Positions 17,529 through 25,818 of a stretch of DNA of 64,000 nucleotides are shown in pieces. A program made the translations under genes and the position numbers. Below the pieces are notes generated by a model, which was not told the origin of the DNA, did not search any database, and saw only the letters and a list, made by a program, of their open reading frames with translations. The DNA comes from Ectothiorhodospira lacustris. GTDB lineage: Bacteria; Pseudomonadota; Gammaproteobacteria; Ectothiorhodospirales; Ectothiorhodospiraceae. How positions within the stretch are numbered: position 1 is the stretch's first letter; every line of letters starts with the position of its first letter. The DNA is taken from positions 36,960 to 100,959 of the forward strand of contig NZ_JAJNQN010000014.1 in assembly GCF_022227845.1 (NCBI RefSeq). The letters run 5' to 3'.

Positions 17529-18206
17529 ATGAGTACATTACCATCAGCCGCCCCCCTAGCGTGGGAGTCGGTGGACAGCGTTTTCCTGGACATGGACGGG
17601 ACCCTGCTGGATCTTCATTTCGACAATCATTTCTGGCTGGAGTACCTGCCCAGGCGCTATGGAGACATCCGGGGCCTGGACCCCGCCCAGGCGCGGGCAC
17701 AGATGATGAAACGCTATGCCGGTGTCCGCGGCACCCTTGACTGGTATTGTCTGGATTACTGGCAGCAGGAACTGGGCATGGACATCATCGCCCTGAAGCG
17801 GGAGATGGCTCACCTGATTGCCGTCCACGAGCATGTGCCGGATTTTCTGGCCGCCGTCCAGCGTCTGGGCCGCCGGCTGGTGCTGGTGACCAACGCCCAT
17901 CGGCGCGGGCTGGATCTGAAGTTGACCCTGACCGCCCTCGGCGGGCATTTCCACCGGGTGATCTGTGCCCATGAACTGGGGCGCCCCAAGGAAGACCTCC
18001 GTTTCTGGGATTGTCTGCAGGGACGTGAGCCCTTCGATCCCCGTCGTACCCTGTTCGTGGACGACAACCTGGACGTGCTCCGATCCGCGGACCGTTACGG
18101 GATTGCCCACCTGCGGGCAGTCCGCCGCCCGGACTCACGGGCCGCTGACGTGGACACCGGAGAATTTGCCGCCATCCGGGATTTTCGCGACCTGATGCCG
18201 GATTAG
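17529..18206 (+). CDS. yrfG: GMP/IMP nucleotidase YrfG (HAD superfamily)
   Basis: A 225-residue HAD-type phosphatase that dephosphorylates purine mononucleotides. Motif I is FLDMDGTLLDLHFDN near residues 19-33, motif II LVTNAHRRG, and motifs III/IV are K in RPKED and FVDDNLDVL. The DLHFDNHFW signature after motif I is specific to the YrfG subgroup. It is divergent from nudE (180 bp gap) and followed after 6 nt by the TauE/SafE-type gene, so those two are probably co-transcribed. Confidence 0.92.
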   Translation: MSTLPSAAPLAWESVDSVFLDMDGTLLDLHFDNHFWLEYLPRRYGDIRGLDPAQARAQMMKRYAGVRGTLDWYCLDYWQQELGMDIIALKREMAHLIAVHEHVPDFLAAVQRLGRRLVLVTNAHRRGLDLKLTLTALGGHFHRVICAHELGRPKEDLRFWDCLQGREPFDPRRTLFVDDNLDVLRSADRYGIAHLRAVRRPDSRAADVDTGEFAAIRDFRDLMPD

Positions 18207-18212
18207 GGCGTC

Positions 18213-18890
18213 ATGGAACCGGGGACACTCATCGCCGCCTTCGTCATCGGCTTGCTGGGCGGGGTGCATTGCATCGGGATGTGCGGTGGCATCGTGGGCG
18301 CACTCACCCTGGGGATTCGTGGCCCGGGACCCGGGGCGCGGCTCCGGCCTGCGCCCTTTCTGCTGGCCTACAACCTGGGGCGGGTCATGAGTTACACCCT
18401 GGCCGGTGCCCTGGCCGGGGGCCTTGGGTGGTTTGCCGCTCACCTTGCGGATGTGAATCAGGCCCAGCAGGGACTGCAGATCCTGGCGGGGCTGTTCATG
18501 ATCGCCCTGGGGTTGTATCTGGCCGGCTGGTGGCGCGGGCTGGTGTATCTGGAACGGGCCGGCGGCATGCTGTGGCGACGGCTCGAACCCTTGGGTCGGC
18601 GGGTGATGCCGGTACGCTCCCCGCCCCAGGCCCTCGCGCTGGGGCTGGTCTGGGGCTGGCTGCCCTGTGGCCTGGTCTACAGCGTGCTGTTCTGGTCTCT
18701 GACCGCCGGTGGTGCCGTCCAGGGAGCGGCGCTGATGCTGGCCTTTGGCTTGGGCACTCTGCCCAATCTGTTGCTCATGGGGGTGTTTGCGGCCCGTCTG
18801 GCGACGGTGGTGCGAAAGGCTTGGGTGCGGGGGCTGGCGGGGGCCGCCGTGGCCGGTTACGGGGTCTACATGTTGTTTGCTACCTGGTAG
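18213..18890 (+). CDS. TauE/SafE (UreH-type) transmembrane protein
   Basis: A 225-residue membrane protein with about six hydrophobic helices. The N-terminal GGVHCIGMCGGIVGAL, with paired cysteines near residues 20 and 24, and the mid-protein GLVWGWLPCGLVYS are hallmarks of the UreH_2/sulfite exporter-like family, often found beside cytochrome oxidase or copper-handling genes. The Cys/Met pattern suggests metal (copper) handling in the inner membrane rather than sulfite export. Here the context is yrfG, with no oxidase genes nearby. Its 3' end overlaps the convergent yggU gene by 11 nt. Confidence 0.88.
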   Translation: MEPGTLIAAFVIGLLGGVHCIGMCGGIVGALTLGIRGPGPGARLRPAPFLLAYNLGRVMSYTLAGALAGGLGWFAAHLADVNQAQQGLQILAGLFMIALGLYLAGWWRGLVYLERAGGMLWRRLEPLGRRVMPVRSPPQALALGLVWGWLPCGLVYSVLFWSLTAGGAVQGAALMLAFGLGTLPNLLLMGVFAARLATVVRKAWVRGLAGAAVAGYGVYMLFATW

Positions 18891-19206
18891 CCGGGGGCTT
18901 GCAGACATCCAATGGCGGCAGGAGGCGAGCGGGGGCAACCACGGCGACGGTCTTTTCCCGGTTCGTGGCCCCCGCCTCCAATGTAACCCGTGAACGGGCC
19001 ACGCCGCACTGGCGGGCGACCATCTTCAGTAGCCGCTCATTGGCGGCCCCTTCCACCGGCGGCGCGGTCACATAGGCCTTCAGTCGATCTCCCAGGGGGT
19101 CCCCCAGCTTTTCCCTGGAGGCCCGGGGCTGCAGTCTCAGCCGCAGCACCAGGGTGTTGTCCCGCCACTGCCACCAGCGGCCGTCGTCCTCATCCTCAGA
19201 GTGCAT
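18880..19206 (-). CDS. yggU: YggU/DUF167 family protein
   Basis: A 108-residue small alpha/beta protein of the DUF167 family. The conserved core is RLQPRASREKLGD..., AYVTAPPVEGAANERLLK and the C-terminal VTLEAGATNREKTVAV. Its biochemical role is not established. Its start overlaps the end of yggT by 11 nt and it belongs to the conserved yggS-proC-yggT-yggU string. Confidence 0.92.
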   Translation of the reverse strand: MHSEDEDDGRWWQWRDNTLVLRLRLQPRASREKLGDPLGDRLKAYVTAPPVEGAANERLLKMVARQCGVARSRVTLEAGATNREKTVAVVAPARLLPPLDVCKPPATR

Positions 19207-19747
19207 TGATGAAGATCAGCAGCACATTCAGGCCGAGGATGGCCACCAGGGGGGAAAGATCCACCATGCCGGTCTGCGGCATCACCTTGCGGATGGGATT
19301 GAGCAGGGGGCGGTTGAGGCTGTAGACAAGGCCGGCCACCGGGTTCTGGCTCGTACCGCCGGCCTGGAACCAGCTCATCACCGCCTGGATGATGATGCTG
19401 ATGATGTAGATCCAGATGACCAGTCGCACGATGGCGAGGATGCCGGCGATGAACAAGGTGAAGGGGGGGATCACGGCCCCGTAGAGGGCCGCGATGATGA
19501 CCAGTTCCAGCATCTTCAGGACCAGGATCAGGACCAGGGCGGCGCTGTCCACCGGCCCGATGGGTGGGATGACCCGGCGCAGGATACGCAGCGGCGGGGT
19601 GGTGATCGTGACCAGGAACTGGGAGATGGGATTGTAGAAATCCGCCCGCGACAGTGCCAGCAGGGTGCGCAGCATCAGGGCCAGGATGTACAGGCTGAAC
19701 AGGGTGCCGATCAGGAATGCGGCAGCGTTTTGAAAGGCGTGTGACAT
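19196..19747 (-). CDS. yggT: YggT family membrane protein
   Basis: A 183-residue inner-membrane protein with two tandem YGGT repeats. Each has a helix pair and an internal NP/RP motif (FYNPISQFLVTITTPPLRILRRVIPP in the first half, LNRPLLNPIRKVMPQTGMVDLSPLV in the second, each quoted in part). Relatives have been linked to osmotic tolerance and cell shape, but the role is not settled. It begins 9 nt after the proC stop on the same strand and overlaps yggU. Confidence 0.93.
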   Translation of the reverse strand: MSHAFQNAAAFLIGTLFSLYILALMLRTLLALSRADFYNPISQFLVTITTPPLRILRRVIPPIGPVDSAALVLILVLKMLELVIIAALYGAVIPPFTLFIAGILAIVRLVIWIYIISIIIQAVMSWFQAGGTSQNPVAGLVYSLNRPLLNPIRKVMPQTGMVDLSPLVAILGLNVLLIFINAL

Positions 19748-19756
19748 GGATGATCC

Positions 19757-20584
19757 TCAGTCCCGACCCAGCTGGTCGGCCAGTTCATGGGAGCGGTCCC
19801 GGGCGGCGGTGAGGGCGCGCTGCATGAGTTCACGAAATTCACCGGCCTCCAGCACCGCCAGGGCTTGTTCGGTGGTGCCCCCCCTGGAGGTCACCCGGGT
19901 ACGCAGGGTGGCGGCATCCTCATCGGATTCCAGCGCCAGCTTGGCGGCCCCGAAAGCGGTCTGCAGGGCCAGCAGGCGGGCCGTCTCCCGAGGCAGGCCC
20001 AGTGCGGCGCCGGCGTCTTCCAGGGCTTCGATGAAGAGGAAGCAATAGGCCGGACCGCTGCCGGACAGCGCGGTGACGGCGTCCAACTGGGCTTCATCAT
20101 CCAGCCACACGGTCATGCCCACGGCGCGCAGGAGGGATTCCGCCAGATCCCTCTGCCGGGCATCCACCCGGGGATTGGCCGCCAGCCCGGTGGCGCCGCT
20201 GCCCACCAGGGCCGGGGTGTTGGGCATGCAACGGACCACGGCCAGGTCGCCGCCCAGCCAGCGTTCGATGTCCTCGCTGCGCACCCCGGCGGCGATGGAG
20301 ACCACCAGCGGCTTGCGGGCCTGCACCTGGGGGGCGATGGCCCGGGTCACCTCGGCCATGACCTGGGGCTTGACCGCCAGCACCAGCACCTCGCAGTGGG
20401 CGATGGCCTCGGCATTGGCGGCGGTGACGTGGACGTCGGACCAGCGCCGGCTGATGAGGGCGCGCTGATCCTCGCCGGGATCTGCGGCCCACAGGGCACT
20501 GGGCTTCCAGCCGTCCGCCACCAGTCCGCCGATCAGGCTGCGGGCCATGTTGCCGGCTCCGATAAAGGCGATGTTCTCGTTCAT
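19757..20584 (-). CDS. proC: Pyrroline-5-carboxylate reductase
   Basis: A 275-residue NAD(P)H-dependent enzyme for the last step of proline synthesis. The start at ATG 20584 gives MNENIAFIGAGNMARSLIGG with the Rossmann glycine motif at once. The C-terminal signature is intact (GSGPAYCFLFIEAL, TSRGGTTEQALAVLE). A longer in-frame frame to 20683 is not supported. It sits 37 nt downstream of yggS and upstream of yggT on the same strand. Confidence 0.95.
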   Translation of the reverse strand: MNENIAFIGAGNMARSLIGGLVADGWKPSALWAADPGEDQRALISRRWSDVHVTAANAEAIAHCEVLVLAVKPQVMAEVTRAIAPQVQARKPLVVSIAAGVRSEDIERWLGGDLAVVRCMPNTPALVGSGATGLAANPRVDARQRDLAESLLRAVGMTVWLDDEAQLDAVTALSGSGPAYCFLFIEALEDAGAALGLPRETARLLALQTAFGAAKLALESDEDAATLRTRVTSRGGTTEQALAVLEAGEFRELMQRALTAARDRSHELADQLGRD

Positions 20585-20621
20585 CTGTGTCCTTGGACTG
20601 CGGGATGGGTGTGGGGCAATG

Positions 20622-21308
20622 TTAACCCGAACGGCTGCCGAAGATCGCCGTTCCCACCCGCACCAGGGTGGCGCCTTCGGCAATGGCCGCTTCCAGATCG
20701 TCGCTCATCCCCATGGACAGGGTATCCAGTCCATGGCCGCGCCGGATCAGGTCTTCCCGGGCCTGTCGCAGACGGGCAAATGCCCGGCGCTGGGTGTCGA
20801 AGTCTTCGCTGGGGGCGGGGATGGCCATCAGGCCGCGCAGCTGCAGGTGGGGCAGGGTCGCCACCGTCTCCGCCAGGGCCGGGAGGGCCGCCGCGGTGAT
20901 GCCGGACTTGCTGGCTTCGCCGCTGACGTTCACCTGAATGCAGACCTGCAGTGGCGGGAGTGATTCGGGACGCTGATCGCTGAGGCGCCGGGCGATCCGC
21001 TCCCGATCCACGGCGTGGACCCAGTGGGCGATTTCCGCGACGGCCCGGGTCTTGTTGCCCTGGATCGGGCCGATGAAATGCCAGGTCACATCCCGGCCCT
21101 CAAGGGCATGCGCCTTTTCCGTCAGCTCCGAGGCATAGTTTTCCCCGAAGGCTTGCTGGCCGCAGGCCAGGGCCGCGGCGACGGTGGCGGCCGGGTGGGT
21201 CTTGCTCACCGCCAGCAGCCGGATGTCCTCGGGGCGCCGTCCGAACCGTTCGGCGGCTGTCTGGATACGGCCATGCATGGCCCGGATTCGTTCGCATATC
21301 TGGTTCAT
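20622..21308 (-). CDS. yggS: Pyridoxal phosphate homeostasis protein YggS
   Basis: A 228-residue PLP-binding protein of the YggS/PROSC family, which controls free PLP and indirectly amino-acid pools. PLP lysine Lys36 lies in LLAVSKTHP; other family marks are GENYASELTEKA, WHFIGPIQGNKTR, and SMGMSDDLEAAIAEGATLVR near the C-terminus. It is the first gene of yggS-proC-yggT-yggU and is divergent from pilT across 132 bp, the arrangement seen in many type IV-piliated gammaproteobacteria. Confidence 0.95.
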   Translation of the reverse strand: MNQICERIRAMHGRIQTAAERFGRRPEDIRLLAVSKTHPAATVAAALACGQQAFGENYASELTEKAHALEGRDVTWHFIGPIQGNKTRAVAEIAHWVHAVDRERIARRLSDQRPESLPPLQVCIQVNVSGEASKSGITAAALPALAETVATLPHLQLRGLMAIPAPSEDFDTQRRAFARLRQAREDLIRRGHGLDTLSMGMSDDLEAAIAEGATLVRVGTAIFGSRSG

Positions 21309-21440
21309 GGGGCTATGCTATATTCGCTTGAAACCTGCGTCACCTGTTGCGCTGTGCCCGTTTGTACTCCGCGGGTCCCTGTGGCCGGATCCCCGGGGCA
21401 AGGTGCAGGACAGGACGTCGAATTCAACATAGGGGGCTGG

Positions 21441-22475
21441 ATGGATATCACCCAATTGCTGGCGTTCAGTGTCAAGAACGGTGCCTCCGACCTGCATCTG
21501 TCCGCGGGCCTGCCGCCCATGATCCGCGTGGATGGCGACGTTCGCCGGATCAATGTACCCGCCATGGAACACAAGGAAGTCCACGGCATGGTGTACGACA
21601 TCATGAACGACAAGCAGCGCAAGGATTTCGAGGAGCATCTGGAAACCGACTTCTCCTTCGAGATCCCGGGGCTGGCCCGCTTTCGTGTCAACGCCTTCAA
21701 TCATAACCGGGGTGCCGGCGCCGTCTTCCGTACCATTCCCACCAAGATCCTGACCCTGGAAGAGCTGGGCTGTCCCAAGATCTTCGAGAAGATCTCCGAA
21801 TATCCCCGCGGCATCGTGCTGGTGACCGGACCCACCGGATCGGGCAAGTCGACCACCCTGGCGGCCATGGTCAATCACAAGAATGAGACCGAGTACGGCC
21901 ATATCCTCACGGTGGAAGACCCCATCGAATTCGTCCACGAGTCCAAGAAATGCCTGTTGAACCAGCGCGAGGTGCACCGGGATACCCTGGGGTTCAACGA
22001 GGCGCTGCGTTCCGCCCTGCGCGAAGACCCGGACACCATTCTGGTGGGGGAAATGCGTGACCTGGAAACCATCCGCCTGGCACTGACCGCAGCCGAGACC
22101 GGCCATCTGGTCTTCGGCACCTTGCATACCAGCTCCGCCGCCAAGACCATCGACCGTATCGTCGACGTCTTTCCCGCCGCGGAAAAGGATATGGTGCGGG
22201 CCATGCTTTCGGAATCCTTGCGGGCGGTCATCTCGCAGACGTTGATGAAGAAGATTGGTGGCGGCCGCTGTGCCGCCCACGAGATCATGCTGGGCACCCC
22301 GGCGGTGCGCAATCTCATCCGCGAGAACAAGATCGCGCAGATGTATTCCGCCATCCAGACCAGCCAGGGCGTCGGCATGCAGACCCTGGACCAGAGCCTC
22401 AAGGAGCTCCTGCAGCGGGGTCTGATCAGCAAGGAAGAGGCTCGCCGAAAGGCCGCCAACCCGGACCATCTGTAG
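21441..22475 (+). CDS. pilT: Type IV pilus retraction ATPase PilT
   Basis: A 344-residue hexameric ATPase powering pilus retraction. The start ATG 21441 has AGGGGG upstream and yields the canonical MDITQLLAFSVKNGASDLHL; the upstream in-frame extension into yggS antisense is rejected. Walker A is GPTGSGKSTT near residue 130. The Asp box, Walker B (DPDTILVGEMRDLETI), the His box (GHLVFGTLHTSSAAKTIDR) and the C-terminal AIRNLIRE-like segment (here AVRNLIRENKIAQMYS) are all present. It is the first of three tandem PilT-family genes. Confidence 0.97.
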   Translation: MDITQLLAFSVKNGASDLHLSAGLPPMIRVDGDVRRINVPAMEHKEVHGMVYDIMNDKQRKDFEEHLETDFSFEIPGLARFRVNAFNHNRGAGAVFRTIPTKILTLEELGCPKIFEKISEYPRGIVLVTGPTGSGKSTTLAAMVNHKNETEYGHILTVEDPIEFVHESKKCLLNQREVHRDTLGFNEALRSALREDPDTILVGEMRDLETIRLALTAAETGHLVFGTLHTSSAAKTIDRIVDVFPAAEKDMVRAMLSESLRAVISQTLMKKIGGGRCAAHEIMLGTPAVRNLIRENKIAQMYSAIQTSQGVGMQTLDQSLKELLQRGLISKEEARRKAANPDHL

Positions 22476-22514
22476 CCTGCGTCACTCGCCACCGACCGCA
22501 CGAGGTGCTGTTCC

Positions 22515-23681
22515 ATGGATCGCGACAAGGCCATACGTTTCATGCACGATCTGCTCAGGACTCTCCTGAGCAAGAAGGGGTCGGACTTGTTCATCACCGT
22601 GGGTGCGCCGCCGTCCATGAAGATTGATGGCAAGATGACGCCCATCACCAATCAGCCGCTGTCACCGGCCCATACCCAGGTGCTGGTGCGCTCCATCATG
22701 AATGATCGCCAGGCGGCGGAGTTCGAGCGCACCCAGGAGTGCAATTTCGCCATCAGCCTGCCCGGGATCTCCCGGTTCCGTGTGAATGCCTTCACCCAGC
22801 GGGGCTCTTCGGGCATGGTGCTGCGGGTGATCACCTCGGATATCCCCTCCCTGGATGATCTGGGTCTGCCCATACAGCTCAAGGATGTCTCCATGACCCG
22901 CCGCGGTCTGGTGATCTTCGTGGGGGGCACCGGCTCCGGCAAGTCCACCTCCCTGGCCGCCATGGTGGGTTATCGCAATCAGAACAGCTACGGGCATATC
23001 GTCACCATCGAGGATCCCATCGAGTTCGTTCACTCCCACGTTAACTGCCTGGTGACTCAGCGTGAGGTCGGGGTGGATACGGAAAACTACGAGATTGCCC
23101 TCAAGAACACCCTGCGCCAGGCCCCGGACGTGATCCTCATCGGCGAGATCCGCGACCGCGAGACCATGGACTATGCCATTGCCTTCGCCGAGACTGGTCA
23201 TCTGTGTCTGACAACGCTGCATGCCAACAGCACCAACCAGGCCCTGGATCGCATCATCAACTTCTTTCCCGAGGAGCGCCGCCAGCAGTTGCTGATGGAT
23301 CTGTCACTGAACCTCAAATCGGTGGTGTCCCAGCGCCTGATTCCCCTGGCCACCGGCAAGGGACGGGTGCCGGCGGTGGAGGTCATGATCAACACCCCGC
23401 TGATGTCGGACCTGATCTTCAAGGGCGAGATCCATGAGATGAAGTCGCTCATGGCCAAGTCCACCGAAGCGGGCATGCAGACCTTCGATCAGGCCCTGTT
23501 CCAGCTTTTCGAGATCGGCAGGATCACCTACGAGGACGCCCTGCGTAACGCCGACTCCGTCAATGACCTGCGTCTGCGCATCAAGCTGGACAGTAAGCGT
23601 GCCCGTGGACAGAACCTGCTGGATGACACGGGTGGACTGGAGGTGGAGGCCACCCCGGAGGAATCCGGGCTGCTCAAATAA
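22515..23681 (+). CDS. pilU: PilT-dependent retraction ATPase PilU
   Basis: A 388-residue paralogue of PilT that assists retraction under load. It shares PilU-specific phrases with the Pseudomonas protein (KGSDLFITVGAPPSMKIDGK, MTRRGLVIFVGGTGSGKST) and ends with the longer PilU tail (DSVNDLRLRIKLDS followed by an acidic segment). Walker A is GGTGSGKS and Walker B is APDVILIGEIRDRET. GAGGTG lies 7 nt before the ATG. The gap to pilT is 39 nt and to the third ATPase gene 17 nt, so all three are one transcript. Confidence 0.95.
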   Translation: MDRDKAIRFMHDLLRTLLSKKGSDLFITVGAPPSMKIDGKMTPITNQPLSPAHTQVLVRSIMNDRQAAEFERTQECNFAISLPGISRFRVNAFTQRGSSGMVLRVITSDIPSLDDLGLPIQLKDVSMTRRGLVIFVGGTGSGKSTSLAAMVGYRNQNSYGHIVTIEDPIEFVHSHVNCLVTQREVGVDTENYEIALKNTLRQAPDVILIGEIRDRETMDYAIAFAETGHLCLTTLHANSTNQALDRIINFFPEERRQQLLMDLSLNLKSVVSQRLIPLATGKGRVPAVEVMINTPLMSDLIFKGEIHEMKSLMAKSTEAGMQTFDQALFQLFEIGRITYEDALRNADSVNDLRLRIKLDSKRARGQNLLDDTGGLEVEATPEESGLLK

Positions 23682-23698
23682 CCGGCGCCTGAACGACC

Positions 23699-24895
23699 AT
23701 GCTCATTGAACCCTATCTCAAGTTGATGGCCCAGAAGAACGCCTCCGACCTGTTCTTCACGACAGGGGCTTCCGCCTGCGTCAAGATTGAGGGGGATATC
23801 CGTCCCATCAGTCGGCAGCCGTTGCAGCCGGGGGCCGTCAAGGAGATGGCCTATGACATCATGGATGAGCGTCAGATCAAGACCTTCGAGCAGGACAAGG
23901 AGATGAACCTGGGGATCTCGCTGGAGGGCTTGGGGCGTTTCCGGGTGAACATCTACGTGCAACGGGGCGAGGTCTCCATGGTGATCCGCTTCATCAAAAG
24001 CGAGATCCCCACCATCGAGCAGCTCAAACTGCCGCCGGTGCTCAAGGAACTGGTCATGCATGACAACGGCCTGATCCTGGTGGTGGGGGCCACCGGATCG
24101 GGTAAGTCCACCACCCTGGCCTCGATGATCGACCATCGCAACAGCACGACCACCGGCCATATCCTGACCATCGAAGACCCCATCGAGTACAGCTTTACTC
24201 ACAAGAAGTCCATCATCGGTCAGAGAGAGGTGGGGCTGGACACCCTGTCCTATGACAATGCCCTGCGCGAAGCCATGCGTGAGGCGCCGGACATGATCAT
24301 GATCGGCGAGGTGCGGGATCTCAATACCATGAAGGCCGCCATCGCCTATGCGGATACCGGCCATCTGGCCCTGTCCACCCTGCACGCGGTGAACGCCAAT
24401 CAGGCCCTGGACCGCATCATCAACTTCTTTCCCCCCGAGTCCAAGCAGCAGATTCTCATGGACCTGTCGCTGAACCTGCGGGGCATCGTTTCCCAGCGCC
24501 TGTTGCTGGGTAAGGAGGGCAATCGGTTGCCGGCGGTGGAAGTGATGGTGAACACCCCCTATATCTCCGAACTGATCCGCAAGGGCGAGATCAATGCCAT
24601 CAAGCAAGTCATGGAAAAGGGCGGGTCAGTGGGCATGCAGACCTTCGATCAGTCCCTGTTCGAACTCTACAAGGCCGGACTGGTGACCTTGCCGGAGGCC
24701 CTGGCCAAGGCCGACTCCCGAGGCGATCTGGAATGGCGCATCCACTTCGGTGGCGGAGTGAAGAGCCTCAAGAAGGACGATGACGACCTGGCCATGCCTG
24801 GAGACAGCGATCCTGCCATCCGCGGCAAGAACGACGGCCGCAAGGGCTTCGACGAAACCCTGCGGCCATTGTCCGAAACCAAAATCAAGGAATAG
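23699..24895 (+). CDS. Third PilT/PilU-family pilus ATPase
   Basis: A 398-residue PilT-family ATPase with intact Walker A (GATGSGKSTT), Walker B (APDMIMIGEVRDLNTM) and His box (GHLALSTLHAVNANQALDR). It groups by eye with PilU rather than PilT (NASDLFFTTGASACVKIEGD, INFFPPESKQQILMDLSLNLRGIVSQRL). A charged, probably disordered tail of about 55 residues (KSLKKDDDDLAMPGDSD) follows the core. The classical pseudomonad locus has only pilT and pilU, so this is a PilU duplicate or a specialised third retraction motor. It follows pilU by 17 nt and has no strong ribosome binding site. Confidence 0.93.
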   Translation: MLIEPYLKLMAQKNASDLFFTTGASACVKIEGDIRPISRQPLQPGAVKEMAYDIMDERQIKTFEQDKEMNLGISLEGLGRFRVNIYVQRGEVSMVIRFIKSEIPTIEQLKLPPVLKELVMHDNGLILVVGATGSGKSTTLASMIDHRNSTTTGHILTIEDPIEYSFTHKKSIIGQREVGLDTLSYDNALREAMREAPDMIMIGEVRDLNTMKAAIAYADTGHLALSTLHAVNANQALDRIINFFPPESKQQILMDLSLNLRGIVSQRLLLGKEGNRLPAVEVMVNTPYISELIRKGEINAIKQVMEKGGSVGMQTFDQSLFELYKAGLVTLPEALAKADSRGDLEWRIHFGGGVKSLKKDDDDLAMPGDSDPAIRGKNDGRKGFDETLRPLSETKIKE

Positions 24896-24916
24896 CGGAA
24901 AGCGGCTGTCTCTTGC

Positions 24917-25792
24917 TCAGCCGAACACCGACTTCGCCTCAAACACCGGCCCGTCCACGCAGACCCGCTTCATGCTGCTGCCTTGGTCCGTCTGCACCTT
25001 GACCACGCAGCCGGCACAGCCGCCCACGGCACAGGCCATGTATTCCTCCAGGGAAACCTGGCAGGGCAGGTGGTATTCCCGGGCCAGGGCGGCACAGGCC
25101 TCCAGCATGGCATGGGGCCCGCAGGCATAGACCTGGACTTGTCGACGCTGTTCCGGTGACAGGGCGTCCAGCCAGTGGCGGGCCAGATCCGTCACATAAC
25201 CTTCATGGCAACCGGGGAAGCCTGCCAGGCTGGTGAGCCGGGAGGGCACACCCCAGTCTTCCAGCAGGGGCATGGCGGCAATCACCCCCTCCGGCATGCC
25301 CGGGACCAGGATGCGGGAGGGAGACGCCTTGAAAGGAAAGGGGACTTCGGAGCCCATGATCACGAACGGCTCGCTCACCGGGTCCTTGCGCATGGCGTCG
25401 GCCAGGAACACCATGGGCGGGATACCCACACCGCCGCCCAGCAACAGGGCGCGGGGGCGATCCCCATGGGGCAGGGTGAAGGGCTTGCCGATGGGTCCCA
25501 TCAGGTTGATCTTCTCACCTACCTGACGTCGGGAAAGTAGCTGTGTCCCCTGGCCTAAGGCCTTGTAGAGAAATTCCACCCAGCCCTCATGGGCATCCAC
25601 CCGCATGATGGACAGCGGGCGGCGCATGGGTAACTGGGGATCGCACTGCAGATGGGCAAAGCAGCCGGCCCGCGCATGGGCGGCACACTGGGGCGCCTTT
25701 ACCCGCAGGACGTGCTGATCGCCCGCATGGGCGGTATGGGACAGGATCGGGGCATCTTCCACGAAGATGGTCCCGCGATGGGGTTTGTTCAT
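24917..25792 (-). CDS. pyrK: Dihydroorotate dehydrogenase electron-transfer subunit-like protein (PyrK family)
   Basis: A 291-residue ferredoxin-reductase-fold protein: an FAD domain (RRPLSIMRVD), an NAD-binding domain (LLLGGGVGIPPMVFLADAM), and a C-terminal [2Fe-2S] site with CAVGGCAGCVVKV plus a later Cys in KRVCVDGP. This is the PyrK subunit that passes electrons from class 1B dihydroorotate dehydrogenase to NAD. It is the last gene of the pyrimidine operon, 26 nt after pyrC'. No catalytic pyrD subunit of class 1B is seen in the window, so the partner is elsewhere or this protein serves another oxidoreductase. Confidence 0.88.
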   Translation of the reverse strand: MNKPHRGTIFVEDAPILSHTAHAGDQHVLRVKAPQCAAHARAGCFAHLQCDPQLPMRRPLSIMRVDAHEGWVEFLYKALGQGTQLLSRRQVGEKINLMGPIGKPFTLPHGDRPRALLLGGGVGIPPMVFLADAMRKDPVSEPFVIMGSEVPFPFKASPSRILVPGMPEGVIAAMPLLEDWGVPSRLTSLAGFPGCHEGYVTDLARHWLDALSPEQRRQVQVYACGPHAMLEACAALAREYHLPCQVSLEEYMACAVGGCAGCVVKVQTDQGSSMKRVCVDGPVFEAKSVFG

Positions 25793-25818
25793 CAGAGAGT
25801 CTCCACAAAAGGCCCCGC

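Noticed and set aside
22515..24895. Frameshifted or decayed duplicate of pilU
   Set aside because: Both PilU-like genes are full length with intact nucleotide-binding motifs and no internal stops.
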